Below, one piece after another: positions 26,684-36,029 of a stretch of DNA of 64,000 nucleotides. Below the pieces are notes generated by a model. That model saw only the letters and a program-made list of their open reading frames with translations. It had not been told where the DNA came from and searched no databases. The stretch is taken from positions 62,001-126,000 of the forward strand of contig CAVWLJ010000014.1 in assembly GCA_963755755.1 (NCBI GenBank), written 5' to 3'. The DNA is from DATKNA01 sp963755755. GTDB taxonomy: Bacteria > Actinomycetota > Actinomycetes > Actinomycetales > Kineosporiaceae. The stretch's first letter is position 1. Every line of letters begins with the position of its first letter. Both the position numbers and the translations under genes were made by a program.

Positions 26684-27919
26684 ATGACGACGCTGACGGT
26701 CACCGGCTACGACGTCGCGAGCGTCCGCTCGCGCTATCCGGCGCTCCGGGACGGGTGGGCCTACCTGGACGGTGCAGCGGGTACCCAGGTGCCGCGCACC
26801 GTCATCGACGCCGAGGGCGCGGCGTACGCCGCCGGCATCGGCAATCACGGTGGCGCCTTCGCCGCCTCGCGACGATCCGACGCCCTGACGGCGGCGGCCC
26901 GGGCCGCGATCACGGACCTCGTCGGTGCGCCCTCGAGCGAAGGCGTGGTCCTGGGCCCGAGCACAACGGCGCTGATCTACCGGTTCGCCGAGGTGCTCGC
27001 CCGGACGTGGCGGCCCGGGGACGAGATCGTCCTGACCCGGCTCGACCATGACGCGAACGTCCGGCCTTGGGTGCAGGCCGCCGCACGGGCTCAGGTGAAG
27101 GTGCGATGGGCCGACCCGGTGCTGCCGAGCCTGGACCTGCCGACCGAGGCGGTGACCGCGCAACTCACCGACCGGACTCGGCTGGTCGCGGTGACCGCCG
27201 CGTCGAACGTCGTCGGGACGAGGCCGGACCTGCGGGCCATCGCCGACGCCGCCCACGCCGTCGGCGCACTGGTCTTCGTCGACGGGGTGCACGGGACGCC
27301 TCATGCAGCGGTCGACATGGGCGCCGCGGGCGCGGACTTCTGGGCGACGAGCGCCTACAAGTGGTCCGGTCCCCACCTGGCGGCGGTGGCCGCGAACCCG
27401 GCGCTGCTGGCCGATCTGCATCCCGACAAGCTCGACTCCGTCGCCGACGTCGTCCCGGACCGCTTCGAGCGGGGAACCCCGCCGTTCGCCCAGCACGCCG
27501 GCCTGACTGCGGCGGTCGACCACCTCGCATCGCTCGTAGCGACCGATCATCCCGCCGCCCCTCGCCGCGATCGACTCCTCGCCTCGATGACCGCCGTCGA
27601 GGCGCACGAGGCCGCGCTGCTGCGGCGCCTCCTCGAGGGTTTGCGCGCTCTGCCACACGTCCACAGGATCGGCGCTCCCACCCGTCAAGCGCCCACCGTC
27701 TGGTTCAGGGTCGACGGGCACGCGCCGGACGCGGTCGCGGAGCACTGCGCCCGGGCTCGGATCAACGTGTGGTCGGGACACAACTACGCCTGGGAGCTGG
27801 CCGGGCTGCTGGACATCCGCGACAGCGGCTCCGCGGTCCGCGCCGGGATGTCCTGCTACACCGACGAGCAGGACGTCGACCGGCTCCTCGAAGCCGTGGC
27901 GGACCTGCGACCGGCGTGA
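26684..27919 (+). CDS. Cysteine desulfurase-like aminotransferase class V protein
   Basis: Intact 411 residues, fold type I PLP enzyme. The Schiff-base Lys is in TSAYKWSGPH near residue 226, with the cofactor Asp in VFVDGVHGTPH upstream and the N-terminal YLDGAAGTQVP substrate loop. The closest group is the TIGR01976-type cysteine desulfurase-like proteins rather than IscS or SufS; the mobile Cys loop of true desulfurases is not evident, so activity is uncertain. Divergent from bpa. Its stop overlaps the next gene by 4 bp. Confidence 0.8.
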   Translation: MTTLTVTGYDVASVRSRYPALRDGWAYLDGAAGTQVPRTVIDAEGAAYAAGIGNHGGAFAASRRSDALTAAARAAITDLVGAPSSEGVVLGPSTTALIYRFAEVLARTWRPGDEIVLTRLDHDANVRPWVQAAARAQVKVRWADPVLPSLDLPTEAVTAQLTDRTRLVAVTAASNVVGTRPDLRAIADAAHAVGALVFVDGVHGTPHAAVDMGAAGADFWATSAYKWSGPHLAAVAANPALLADLHPDKLDSVADVVPDRFERGTPPFAQHAGLTAAVDHLASLVATDHPAAPRRDRLLASMTAVEAHEAALLRRLLEGLRALPHVHRIGAPTRQAPTVWFRVDGHAPDAVAEHCARARINVWSGHNYAWELAGLLDIRDSGSAVRAGMSCYTDEQDVDRLLEAVADLRPA

Positions 27920-28458
27920 CGGGCCCCGAGCTCGCCGATCGGATCGGCTATCCCGTCGATGAACAGCGAGATGGACGAAGCCTCTCGGTCGCCCTCCGGC
28001 GAGGAGCACGTGGAATGGCGACGTCGCGCGCAGGGTCATGGCTGCTGGCCCGATCGCTGCGGCACCTCGATCGCGTGGCCGAGGTCGTCTTTCCGGGCGA
28101 CACGACCACCACCGAACTGCTCGCCGGACTGCCGGTCGTGATCCTGACGACGACGGGGGCCCGCACCGGCCGGCCACGGTCGGTGCGACTCGTGCCCGTG
28201 GTGACCGCCGACGTCTTCGCCGTGCTCGGAACCAACTTCGGTGAGCGCGGCAGTCCCTCCTGGGCCCTGAACCTGCTGCACGACCCCGCTGCCGTGCTCG
28301 AGTACCGCGGTCGCCGCGTGGAGGTGCGGGCTTGCGAGCTCGACGGTCGCTCCCGGGACGATGTCGTAGCCGCGGCCGCGAGGCTCTACCCGGGTTTCGC
28401 CCGATACGTTCGAAGAGCGAGCGGCCGACGGGTGCACGTCTTCGCGCTCGTCGGCTGA
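27916..28458 (+). CDS. Nitroreductase/deazaflavin (F420)-dependent oxidoreductase family protein
   Basis: 180 residues from a GTG overlapping the preceding stop; an internal ATG at 28014 gives a 147-residue form beginning MATSRAGSW. The core VVILTTTGARTGRPRSVRLVPV and FGERGSPSWALNLLHDPAA are the DUF385/Ddn signature for binding F420 in a split beta-barrel. Such proteins reduce a wide range of quinones and xenobiotics. A second member occurs at 51566. Translational coupling with the desulfurase-like gene is likely. Confidence 0.85.
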   Translation: MTGPELADRIGYPVDEQRDGRSLSVALRRGARGMATSRAGSWLLARSLRHLDRVAEVVFPGDTTTTELLAGLPVVILTTTGARTGRPRSVRLVPVVTADVFAVLGTNFGERGSPSWALNLLHDPAAVLEYRGRRVEVRACELDGRSRDDVVAAAARLYPGFARYVRRASGRRVHVFALVG

Positions 28459-28483
28459 CCGCCCCGGTCGCCGGACGGAACTG

Positions 28484-28797
28484 ATGGTCGCGGCGGAGTG
28501 GTGCGCGGGTCGGACACCGGCGGGGCGGGGACCGACAGGCAGTCGTTCGTGTGCAGCGACCTCGGGGAAAGGGCGCCCGTCGTTGCACCGGCTCTCCAGC
28601 TCCTCGACCGCCGTCAGCAGCGCTGCGGCCACCAGAGAGCTCAAGGATGGATGCCCGTTCACGGCGCGGGTGTGCCACCACGCGTTGCGCAGGCGGAAGT
28701 GCACTTCGTCAGGGAGGTAGTAGCTCCTCGACCGGTACCCCGAAGGCCGGAGCGACCGACCCCGACCCCATGCGGGGCCGCTCCGCGCGGCTGTCAC
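28484..28797 (-). CDS. ParB C-terminal-domain-like ribbon-helix-helix protein, 3' end unclear
   Basis: A frame from a GTG at 28797 encodes SRSYYLPDEVHFRLRNAWWH then SLSSLVAAALLTAVEELESR, which looks like the ribbon-helix-helix dimer and following helix seen in actinobacterial plasmid ParB-type centromere-binding proteins. No stop occurs in this frame before 28036, antisense to the previous gene, so the end is arbitrary and the gene may be frameshifted or a fragment. No ParA partner is present. It lies in the 621-bp gap before the Tad locus; the remaining 28798-29079 shows no feature that I can identify. Confidence 0.4.
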
Positions 28798-29079
28798 GAC
28801 CTCATCCCTCGGGTTGGTGAGGCGCCGGCGCCCGAGGCTCGCAGCCGGTCGGACGCCGCCGCCGCTCTCGAGCGTCGGGACGGAAGCTCTCGGCGCGTGT
28901 GGCTGGACCTGGTCACGGTGCTCCCCTCGTCGACGCACCAAGGACAGGTGGGTGAACCCCGGCTTGTGTGACAGGCCGACGGGAAGGATTGGCCTCGACG
29001 TGGCTGTGACAGGCCTCACAAACCGGCCGAAGAGGCTGGGCAAGGGTCTGGGCAAGGTGCTCTGAGCACCGTCGGGGCC

Positions 29080-29955
29080 ATGTCCTCGACTGCCGCCATT
29101 TCTTCCGTCGATCTCGACCCGCCGCGCCTTCGTCGGCCGCCCGCCCCCCGTCAGCTCACGACCGGGCTCGTCGGCGCGCTGAACGCCGAATGGCGTCGGT
29201 TGGCCGCCGCACCGCCGGAGCACACGCCCCTCGCCACCTGGCGCACCCGCTGCCGCGCTCTCGCGTCCTTCACCGATCTGGCGTCCGTGGTGGACGGAGC
29301 GACATCGGGGGACGACGAGGTGCTGGGCGCCCTTCTGGTCCTGGCGCGGGAGGGCGACGAGCTCGCGGCGCGTACGGCGCTGCAGGCGGTCCTCGGGTCG
29401 GTCGTCCGGCTGGCTCGCCGCACCGTGGCCCATGCAGGCGGCGATCTCGAGGAGTCGATCTCCCGGGCGGTGGAAGCATGCTGGCGGATCATCCGGAACT
29501 ATCCGGTCGAGCGTGCCTGCCGTCCGCTCGACGGCATCAGCCTCGACGTCCTCGCCGTGCTGACCGGCAGCGGACGGCATGGCGAGGCCGAGGTTCCCGT
29601 CGGCCTCCCGGTGGACCTCGGGGATCCGATCCAGGTCGACGAGGACACGAGCGAGCTGAGGGCGGCGTTCTGGGCTGCGGTACGTCTTCGGAGTGCCTGG
29701 CCCTGTGCGGACGAGGAACTCATCGTGCTGTTCGCCTGGGCGGTCCGGGCCGGTGTCATCACCCGCGCCGAGGCCCAGCTGCTGCTACGCCTGCACTCCC
29801 CGGACGAACCTGGCCGTGCCGTCACCAGCAGAGAACTGGCCGAGCATCTCGGGATCGAGCACGCGGCTGTGCGGCAGCGGGTCTCGCGCGCGACGCGCCG
29901 CCTGGCCGCGGCCGTGCAGGAGTTCATATCAGCGGCGGACCCGGTGGCGGCATGA
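29080..29955 (+). CDS. Sigma-factor-like HTH protein at head of Tad locus
   Basis: 291 residues, ATG start. The C-terminal 70 residues read RAEAQLLLRLHSPDEPGRAV then ELAEHLGIEHAAVRQRVSRA, a sigma region 4-like helix-turn-helix. The middle (LVLAREGDELAARTALQAVL; VVRLARRTV) resembles sigma region 2 in layout but without a clear -10 recognition helix. Homologues head Tad loci in actinobacteria. It probably acts as a locus-specific transcription factor; this follows from position and HTH only. 179 bp separate it from the pilus genes. Confidence 0.65.
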   Translation: MSSTAAISSVDLDPPRLRRPPAPRQLTTGLVGALNAEWRRLAAAPPEHTPLATWRTRCRALASFTDLASVVDGATSGDDEVLGALLVLAREGDELAARTALQAVLGSVVRLARRTVAHAGGDLEESISRAVEACWRIIRNYPVERACRPLDGISLDVLAVLTGSGRHGEAEVPVGLPVDLGDPIQVDEDTSELRAAFWAAVRLRSAWPCADEELIVLFAWAVRAGVITRAEAQLLLRLHSPDEPGRAVTSRELAEHLGIEHAAVRQRVSRATRRLAAAVQEFISAADPVAA

Positions 29956-30134
29956 GGCATGAGTGGCGGGGGCGCGGGACGGGCGAGACAACTTTGCGTA
30001 ACTGGATGTGGACCAAATGGGACGGGACCGGCAGAATACGGGCTCGCGTCAGCGACCACGGGTGCTGATCGGAGCCGTGACGTCGACGCAGCGCCACAAC
30101 GGGGATACGGGGACGAGGGGACAAGGTCCGGTCG

Positions 30135-30836
30135 ATGAAGCAGATGAGCGCGCCGGGGAGCGCTGTCGCCGACACCCGCACCACAGCTCCGCCGCCCTCG
30201 CCGCCCGTGGCGCGGCCGGTTCTCGAACCGGTGCGGACGCGGCGGCGTCCGCTTCTCATCGGCCTCGGACTGGCCCTGACCGCCCTGGGTGGCCTCGGGG
30301 CGGTCTGGCTCGCCTCGTCCGGCACCGGAACCAGGAGTGTCGTCGGGGTCGGCCGAGAGGTGCGAGCGGGCCAGGTGATCCAGCGGCAGGACCTCATCAG
30401 CGTGCAGATCGCCACGGGGTCGGGGTTGCGTTCGGTTCCGATCGAGCAGGCGGAGGACGTGGTCGGGAAGCGAACCCTCGTCAGGCTCTTCCCGGGCTCG
30501 CTGATCAATCCGGTCGCTGTAGCGGACAAGGTGGTGCCTGCTGCGGGTCAGGCACTCGTCGGCCTCAGCCTGTCCGGAGGGCAGCGGCCCGCTGTGCAGC
30601 TGGATGCCGGGGACCCCGTCGAGATCCTCTACACGCCCGGCAGCCAGGACGCCGCAAGCCCGACAGGCTCGCGGGTGGCCCCGGTGCTCGGAGTGGTCGT
30701 GAGCACGGTCGAGGATCCCGACGCCGCGAAGACGGTCGTCAACGTCACCCTCCCGGTGGACGCCGCGGCCAGGGTCGCGACCTGGGGCAGCGCCGGGCGC
30801 GCGACGATCGCCTTGCTCTCCGCTGTCACGGGCTGA
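30135..30836 (+). CDS. SAF-domain protein, CpaB-like Flp pilus assembly
   Basis: 233 residues. A basic N-terminal tail and one membrane helix (residues 39-60, PLLIGLGLALTALGGLGAVW) precede an extracytoplasmic SAF domain (VVGVGREVRAGQVIQRQDL) and a RcpC/CpaB-like region, as in proteins that stabilise the Tad channel. Shorter than CpaB of proteobacteria, as usual in actinobacteria, which lack an outer-membrane secretin. TGATG overlap with the next gene. ATG at 30135 or 30144 are equally possible. Confidence 0.8.
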   Translation: MKQMSAPGSAVADTRTTAPPPSPPVARPVLEPVRTRRRPLLIGLGLALTALGGLGAVWLASSGTGTRSVVGVGREVRAGQVIQRQDLISVQIATGSGLRSVPIEQAEDVVGKRTLVRLFPGSLINPVAVADKVVPAAGQALVGLSLSGGQRPAVQLDAGDPVEILYTPGSQDAASPTGSRVAPVLGVVVSTVEDPDAAKTVVNVTLPVDAAARVATWGSAGRATIALLSAVTG

Positions 30837-31642
30837 TGGCCGTCGTCGCCTTCGCCAGCGCCAAGGGAGCCCCCGGAGTCACCACCAGCACCCTCGCGCT
30901 CGCGTTCGCCTGGCACCGACCCGTTCTGGTCGTCGAGGCAGACATGACGGGATCCAGCAGCGTGCTCTCCGGTTTCCTGCGCGGAACGACCGACCAGTCC
31001 CGGGGACTGGTCGGGCTCTCGGTGTCCGCACGTCAGCACGGGTTCACCGACCAGGGTCTGTGGGAGCAGTGCCTCCGCCTCGCGGAGGAGCGGTACCTGC
31101 TCCCCGGCATCGCCGATCCGGCCCAGGCCGCCGCGCTCTCCTCGGCCTGGCCGTCGATCGCTGTCCTGCTCGCTGAACTCGAGGCCGCGGGTGTCGACGT
31201 CCTCGTCGATGCCGGACGGGTGGGGACCGCCTACGCGCCGATGCCGCTCCTGCGCGCCGCGGACGCCGTCGTCCTCGTCAGCGGAACGCGGCTGCCCGAC
31301 GTGTACGCGTTGAGCCGACGTATGCCTGGCCTGCGCGCGGACCTCGCCGCGCACGGCGACGTCGAGCGGCTCTGCGCGCTCACGGTGGGCGAGGGCCGGC
31401 CGTACACCAACCGCGAGATCGAGGGCTCCCTCGGCGTCCGCGTGCTCGGGAGCATCGCCTGGGACCCGGTGAGCGCCGACGTCTACTCGGTCGGCGCCAC
31501 ACCCGGCCGCCGCTTCGACTCGTCCCCGCTCGCGCGCACCGCCGGTGCGACGGCGAGCATCCTCAGCGGTCTCGTTCGGGACCTTCGCGCGCGGCTGGCT
31601 CCGGCCGCTGGAGAGGCTCAGGAGAGGGCCCGCCATGTCTGA
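30836..31642 (+). CDS. CpaE/TadZ-like P-loop protein with altered Walker A
   Basis: 268 residues. MAVVAFASAKGAPGVTTSTL is the deviant Walker A of MinD/ParA-type proteins, but the usual second lysine (GKT) is Val. The first lysine is kept, VVEADMTGSSS replaces the DxD segment and VLVDAGRVG is the Walker B strand. TadZ/CpaE proteins localise the pilus machine at the pole; the altered P-loop suggests weak or no ATP hydrolysis, as known for several TadZ proteins. Overlaps both neighbours by a few bases. Confidence 0.8.
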   Translation: MAVVAFASAKGAPGVTTSTLALAFAWHRPVLVVEADMTGSSSVLSGFLRGTTDQSRGLVGLSVSARQHGFTDQGLWEQCLRLAEERYLLPGIADPAQAAALSSAWPSIAVLLAELEAAGVDVLVDAGRVGTAYAPMPLLRAADAVVLVSGTRLPDVYALSRRMPGLRADLAAHGDVERLCALTVGEGRPYTNREIEGSLGVRVLGSIAWDPVSADVYSVGATPGRRFDSSPLARTAGATASILSGLVRDLRARLAPAAGEAQERARHV

Positions 31643-33191
31643 GTCGCTCTCGCCACCGACGACACCGACGCCCAGCCGGCTGCGGGACCTGCCCCTCTTC
31701 GCGGGCGACACTGCAGCCGCTGCCGGCCGGACCGCCGACGATGGCATCGCCGTTCCCTGGTCCGTGGTCCCGGCTGCGCAGGCTGTCCGCAGGGCCGAGT
31801 CGGTCCCCGCCGAGGTGCCCTTCGGGGCCACGAAGTACGACGCGCGGAGTGTCGACTGGGGCCTGGTGCGGGTGTTCCGGCAGCGCGCGTCCCAGGTGCT
31901 GGCCGAACAGCTGCGGGCCCGGCCGGGGGTGGACGAGGACGATCGACGGGAACTGGGACGCTCCATCATCCGGTCTCTGCTCGAGGACCATGCCCGCGCC
32001 GACGTGCTCGACGGCGTCCGGCTCATGGACCTCGAGGCTGAGCAGGCACTGGCCTCCGCCATCTTCGACAGCCTGTTCGGCCTCGGTCGACTGCAGCCGC
32101 TGGTGGACCTGCCCGACGTGGAGAACATAGAGATCACGGGCCACGACCGGGTGCTCCTGCTGTACAACGACGGACGCCGCGAGGTCGGGCCACCGGTCGC
32201 GGACTCCGATGCGGAGCTTGTGGAGTTCCTGGCGTTCCTCGCGGCCCAGAGGGGAGGCGGTGAACGCTCGTTCTCCAGCGCGAATCCCGTGCTCCACCTC
32301 AATCTCGGGAACCGGGCACGGCTCGCCGCGATCATGGAGGTCTCGCAGCGGCCTGTGGTGCGCATCCGCAAGCACCTCATGCCGCGCGTATCGCTCGGGT
32401 CCATGCGCGAGATCGGCACCATCGACCCCGTTCTCGAGCAGTTCCTCCGAGCCGCGGTCCGCGCCCGGAAGTCGATCGTGGTCTCGGGGGCGCAGGGTTC
32501 CGGGAAGACCACCTTCATGCGTGCGCTCGCGGACGCGCTGGATCCCTGGGAGTCGGTGGGGACGCTCGAGACCGAGTACGAGATCTTCCTTCACGAGCAA
32601 GGACGACCGCGGCAACCCATCGCCCTCGAGGCACGACCCGGTTCGGGGGAACTCGGCGTCAACGGCCGTCGTGCGGGCGCGATCACTCTCGATGACCTCT
32701 TCGAGCACCTTCTGAGGTTCAACCTCGACCGGATCGTCGTCGGCGAGGTCCGGGGCGGAGAGGTCATGGCCATGTTCAAGGCCATGCAGTCGGGTGCGGG
32801 CTCGCTCTCGACCACGCATGCGAAGGACGCCCGCGACACGATCGAGCGATTGATCACCTGCGTCCTGAGCGTGCACGCCAACGAGGCATACGCCGCGCGG
32901 CTGGTCGCGCAGCACGTCGATCTCATCGTTCACCTCGTGGCGCTCGACGAACCGGGGACCGACCGACGCCGCCGGGTGGTCGCCGAGGTCATCGAGGTCG
33001 ACACGGGTGAGAACTTCCGCCCGGCGGTCACGGAGCTGTTCCTGCCCGGGGCCGACGGACGCGCCGTCGCGGTCGGGCGCCCCAGCTTCCTCGAGGAGCT
33101 CGTCAGGGCGGGTTTCGAGCCCGGCCTGCTCGACCCGGCGCACTCGGCCTGGGCCCGTTCAGCCGCCTTCGACCTGCGCGGTTCCAGATGA
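31635..33191 (+). CDS. tadA: Tad secretion ATPase TadA/CpaF
   Basis: Intact 518 residues. Hexameric type II/IV secretion ATPase that drives Flp pilus assembly and retraction. N-terminal domain to about residue 170 (EQALASAIFDSLFGLGRLQP; NIEITGHDRVLLLYNDGRR), then Walker A VVSGAQGSGKTTFMRAL near residue 285, an Asp/Glu box (VGTLETEYEI), Walker B RIVVGEVRGGEVMAM and the His box STTHAKDARDTIERL. Starts within the previous gene. The most reliable anchor of the Tad locus. Confidence 0.95.
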   Translation: MSESLSPPTTPTPSRLRDLPLFAGDTAAAAGRTADDGIAVPWSVVPAAQAVRRAESVPAEVPFGATKYDARSVDWGLVRVFRQRASQVLAEQLRARPGVDEDDRRELGRSIIRSLLEDHARADVLDGVRLMDLEAEQALASAIFDSLFGLGRLQPLVDLPDVENIEITGHDRVLLLYNDGRREVGPPVADSDAELVEFLAFLAAQRGGGERSFSSANPVLHLNLGNRARLAAIMEVSQRPVVRIRKHLMPRVSLGSMREIGTIDPVLEQFLRAAVRARKSIVVSGAQGSGKTTFMRALADALDPWESVGTLETEYEIFLHEQGRPRQPIALEARPGSGELGVNGRRAGAITLDDLFEHLLRFNLDRIVVGEVRGGEVMAMFKAMQSGAGSLSTTHAKDARDTIERLITCVLSVHANEAYAARLVAQHVDLIVHLVALDEPGTDRRRRVVAEVIEVDTGENFRPAVTELFLPGADGRAVAVGRPSFLEELVRAGFEPGLLDPAHSAWARSAAFDLRGSR

Positions 33192-34079
33192 CGCCGATCG
33201 TTGCCGCCGGGATCGGGACGGCGCTCGTCGGCGGGTTGCTCCTCGTCGTCGTCGGAGTGACGCCCGTGCCCGACGACGGTCAGCCGAGGAGCTCGCGGTG
33301 GGCTCGGCCGCGACCCGTGGCCGCCCTGCTCGCCGACGACCTGCCGCCCTCCGAACGGCGCCGGCGCCGGATCTGGCTGGGCGTCGCGGTGGGAGCAGGG
33401 CTCCTGCTCTGGCTGCTGTCCGGCTGGGTGCTCGCGGTCGTCGTTCTCCCGCTGGTCGTGGTGGGCATACCCGTGCTGCTCAGTTCTCCGCCGACCGCGA
33501 TCGACGTCGACCGTCTCGACCGCGATCGAGCAATGGACGCGCGGCATGTCCGGCGTCCTCACCGTCGGGTCGGGGATCGAGCACGCGATCACCGCGAGCC
33601 TGGGGTCGACGCCCGAGGCGATCGCGCCGATGGTCGGGACGCTCGTGGCCCGGCTCAACGCACGCTGGCCTACGCCGGACGCCCTGCGGGCCTTCGCCGA
33701 CGACCTCGACGACGCCACGGGAGATCTCGTCGCGGCCACGCTGATCCTCGGCGCGCACCGCCGGGGCCCGGGCCTCGCTGCAGTGCTGGACGACCTGGCC
33801 GCCACCGTGGCGGAGGAGGTCCGGATCCGGCGCGGGATCGAGGCGGACCGGGCAAAGCCCCGCACCACTGCCCGCTGGGTCACGATCCTCACCCTCGTCG
33901 TGCTCGGCGTCCTGGCCCTCGACCGGGAGTACATGGCTCCGTACAGGACCCCGCTCGGCCAAGTGGTGCTGCTCGTGTTCCTGGCGCTGTACGCCGGGTG
34001 CTTGCTCTGGCTGCGAGGCATGACTCGGGGCGCGCCGACTCCTCGTTTTCTGCCGGCCGACCGGACGGTGCGCCGGTGA
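33188..34079 (+). CDS. tadB: Tad inner-membrane platform protein TadB (one frameshift)
   Basis: About 297 residues. Two N-terminal membrane helices (IVAAGIGTALVGGLLLVVVG; LLWLLSGWVLAVVVLPLVVV), a cytoplasmic type II secretion F domain (AIEQWTRGMSGVLTVGSGIE; LGAHRRGPGLAAVLDDLAAT) and C-terminal helices. Frame changes near 33525 after AIDVDRLD. ATGA overlap with tadA. With TadC it forms the platform on which TadA works. Confidence 0.85.
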
Positions 34080-34969
34080 ACGCTCTCGCCCTTGCCGTCC
34101 TGCTGCTGGGGGCGCTGGCCGGACTCGGGCTCACGCTCGTGGTGGCCGAACTCGTGCCTGCTCCGCCCGACCTGCGGTCCGCCCTGGAACGACTGGCCAA
34201 CCAGCGTCCGTCCCCGATCGTTGCCCCGGCCACGGGCCTGCAGGACCGGCTCGGGCGGGCGCTGCTCGCGCGCGGCGGCTCGCTGCCCGGACTGCGACCC
34301 CCTGTGCGCGAACTGGCGATCCTCCGTATCGCACCTCATGAGTGGCTCGGCGAGAAGGCACTGCTCGGGGTGATCGGGCTCGCCTTTCCGCCGCTCCTTG
34401 CCGGGTTGCTCACTGTCGCCGGCATCGGACTGCCGTGGCCGCTGCCCACGCTCGCGTCCCTCGGACTCGCGGTCGTGTTCTTCGTCCTTCCCTCCCTGAC
34501 ACTTCGGGAGCGGGCGGCGTCGGCTCGCGAGGACTTCGCCCGCGCGGTGGGGGCCTACATCGAGCTGGTCGCTCTGGAGCGGCTGGCCGGAGCGGGGACG
34601 AACCAGGCGTTGGAGAACGCGGCCCACGTCGGTCAGTCCTGGGTCTTCGAGCGGGTTCGCGAGGAGCTGCTCCGTGCCCGGCTCTCCGGCGTCACGCCCT
34701 GGGAGAGCCTGGCGGACCTCGCTGAGGAGCTCGGGGTGCCCGAACTGGGGGATCTGTCAGACATCATGCGGCTGGCCGGCGAGGAGGGTGCTCAGGTCTA
34801 CGAGGCGCTCCGCGCCCGGGGGCGCAGCCTCCGGACGGCCATGCTCACCAGGGAGCAGGCCCGGGCGAATGCCGCCAGCGAGCGGATGGTCCTGCCGGTG
34901 TCCCTCCTCGCACTCTGCTTCGCCCTGATGATCGCCACACCCGCCATGTACCACCTGCTCACGACCTGA
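34076..34969 (+). CDS. tadC: Tad inner-membrane platform protein TadC
   Basis: Intact 297 residues from a GTG overlapping tadB. N-terminal helix, paired helices around residues 100-145 (LLGVIGLAFPPLLAGLLTVA; LGLAVVFFVLPSLTL), the F domain (AVGAYIELVALERLAGAGTN) and a final helix VLPVSLLALCFALMIATPAM. Typical type II secretion system F family member. Confidence 0.88.
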   Translation: MNALALAVLLLGALAGLGLTLVVAELVPAPPDLRSALERLANQRPSPIVAPATGLQDRLGRALLARGGSLPGLRPPVRELAILRIAPHEWLGEKALLGVIGLAFPPLLAGLLTVAGIGLPWPLPTLASLGLAVVFFVLPSLTLRERAASAREDFARAVGAYIELVALERLAGAGTNQALENAAHVGQSWVFERVREELLRARLSGVTPWESLADLAEELGVPELGDLSDIMRLAGEEGAQVYEALRARGRSLRTAMLTREQARANAASERMVLPVSLLALCFALMIATPAMYHLLTT

Positions 34970-34990
34970 CCGCCTGAAGGGAACGCACAC

Positions 34991-35197
34991 GTGCTCGAGA
35001 CCTACGTGAAAGTCACGCTCCTCCTCGTCGGGCTGCCCGAGACGGTGTCCCGGCGTGCCGCTGCCCGCAGGGAGGAGGACGCCGGGCTGGCGACGCTCGA
35101 ATGGGTGGCCCTCGCCATCGTCGCGGTCACTCTCGCAACGGGCGCCGCCGTCGGCATCAAGGCGGTGATCGACCGGAAGATCGGGCAGATCCCTTGA
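34991..35197 (+). CDS. Flp-type pilin, small
   Basis: 68 residues from a GTG. After a basic cytoplasmic leader (RRAAARREEDAGL) comes ATLEWVALAIVAVTLATGAA, a single hydrophobic helix with Glu at the +5-like position, as in Flp prepilins cleaved by TadV/FppA at a Gly or Ala. The leader of about 30 residues is longer than usual. No prepilin peptidase gene lies in the locus, so it must be supplied elsewhere. Confidence 0.8.
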   Translation: MLETYVKVTLLLVGLPETVSRRAAARREEDAGLATLEWVALAIVAVTLATGAAVGIKAVIDRKIGQIP

Positions 35198-35613
35198 TGG
35201 CGAGGAGTTCGTGGAGGTGCCCTCGGCGGGTGGAGGACGTGGGATCGGCCACGCTCGAGATCGTCGTCATGTTCCCGGCCGTCCTGCTCGCCACGTTCGG
35301 GCTCGTCCAGGGCGCCCTGTACTACCACGCCCGGGACGTCGCCCTCGCCGCCGCCAACGACGGCTTGACTGCGGCTCGCTCGCGCGGCGGAAGCGCTGAG
35401 GACGGCCGGCGCGCCGCTGTCGCGTTCCTCGGCCGAGCCGGGGGAGACGACGTACTGCCGGCGTCCGTGGTGCGAGCAGAGCGGACGGCCGGCACCGCGA
35501 CCGTGACCGTGACCGGCCACGCCCTGTCACTGGTGCCCGGAGTGCCGGGGTGGACGGTGCAGCAGACGGCGTCCGGGCCGGTGGAGCGGTTCACGCGGGC
35601 CGGAGAGCCGTGA
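35197..35613 (+). CDS. TadE-like minor pseudopilin
   Basis: 138 residues, ATG overlapping the pilin stop. VGSATLEIVVMFPAVLLATF is the TadE signature: Glu followed by a hydrophobic helix near the N-terminus, then an extracytoplasmic domain of about 90 residues containing YYHARDVALAAANDG. Minor pilin of the Flp pilus. Confidence 0.85.
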   Translation: MARSSWRCPRRVEDVGSATLEIVVMFPAVLLATFGLVQGALYYHARDVALAAANDGLTAARSRGGSAEDGRRAAVAFLGRAGGDDVLPASVVRAERTAGTATVTVTGHALSLVPGVPGWTVQQTASGPVERFTRAGEP

Positions 35614-36029
35614 ACGACGACCGGGGTGCGGTGTCGCTGGAAGTCGTCGTGCTCACGCCCGTGTTCGTGCTGCTGCTCGGCCTCCTCGTGATGGCCGGTC
35701 GCGTCGCCCTCGCCGGCACGAGCGTGGAGCAGGTCGCGGAGGAGGCGGCGCGAAGTGCATCGATCGCCCGGACGGCTGCGGGAGCGCGACGGGCGGCCGA
35801 GGAGGGCGCTATACGTGCGCTCGCCGAGCAGGGCCTGCGCTGCGCCCAGATCGACGTGGCGCTCGACGTCGGCGGGTTCGCCGTGCCCGTCGGCCTGCCG
35901 GCCCAGGTCAGGGCGACCGTGACGTGCGTCGTCGCCCTGTCCGATCTCGCCCTGCCCGGGTTCCCGGGATCACGCACCGTCACCGCGACGGCCGTCAGTC
36001 CGCTCGACACGTACCGGGAGCGCGGGTGA
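35610..36029 (+). CDS. TadE-like minor pseudopilin (second copy)
   Basis: 139 residues, GTG overlapping the previous stop by 4 bp. RGAVSLEVVVLTPVFVLLLG is again the TadE-type processing region and helix, followed by SVEQVAEEAARSASIAR, a classical TadE segment. Two Cys (RCAQIDV and VTCVVAL) could form a disulfide outside the cell. Confidence 0.88.
   Translation: MNDDRGAVSLEVVVLTPVFVLLLGLLVMAGRVALAGTSVEQVAEEAARSASIARTAAGARRAAEEGAIRALAEQGLRCAQIDVALDVGGFAVPVGLPAQVRATVTCVVALSDLALPGFPGSRTVTATAVSPLDTYRERG

Noticed and set aside
25979..28681. 900-codon minus-strand frame ending in Bpa, suggesting a large fusion
   Set aside because: Everything upstream of the Bpa start is antisense to the intact desulfurase-like gene; it is an open shadow frame.
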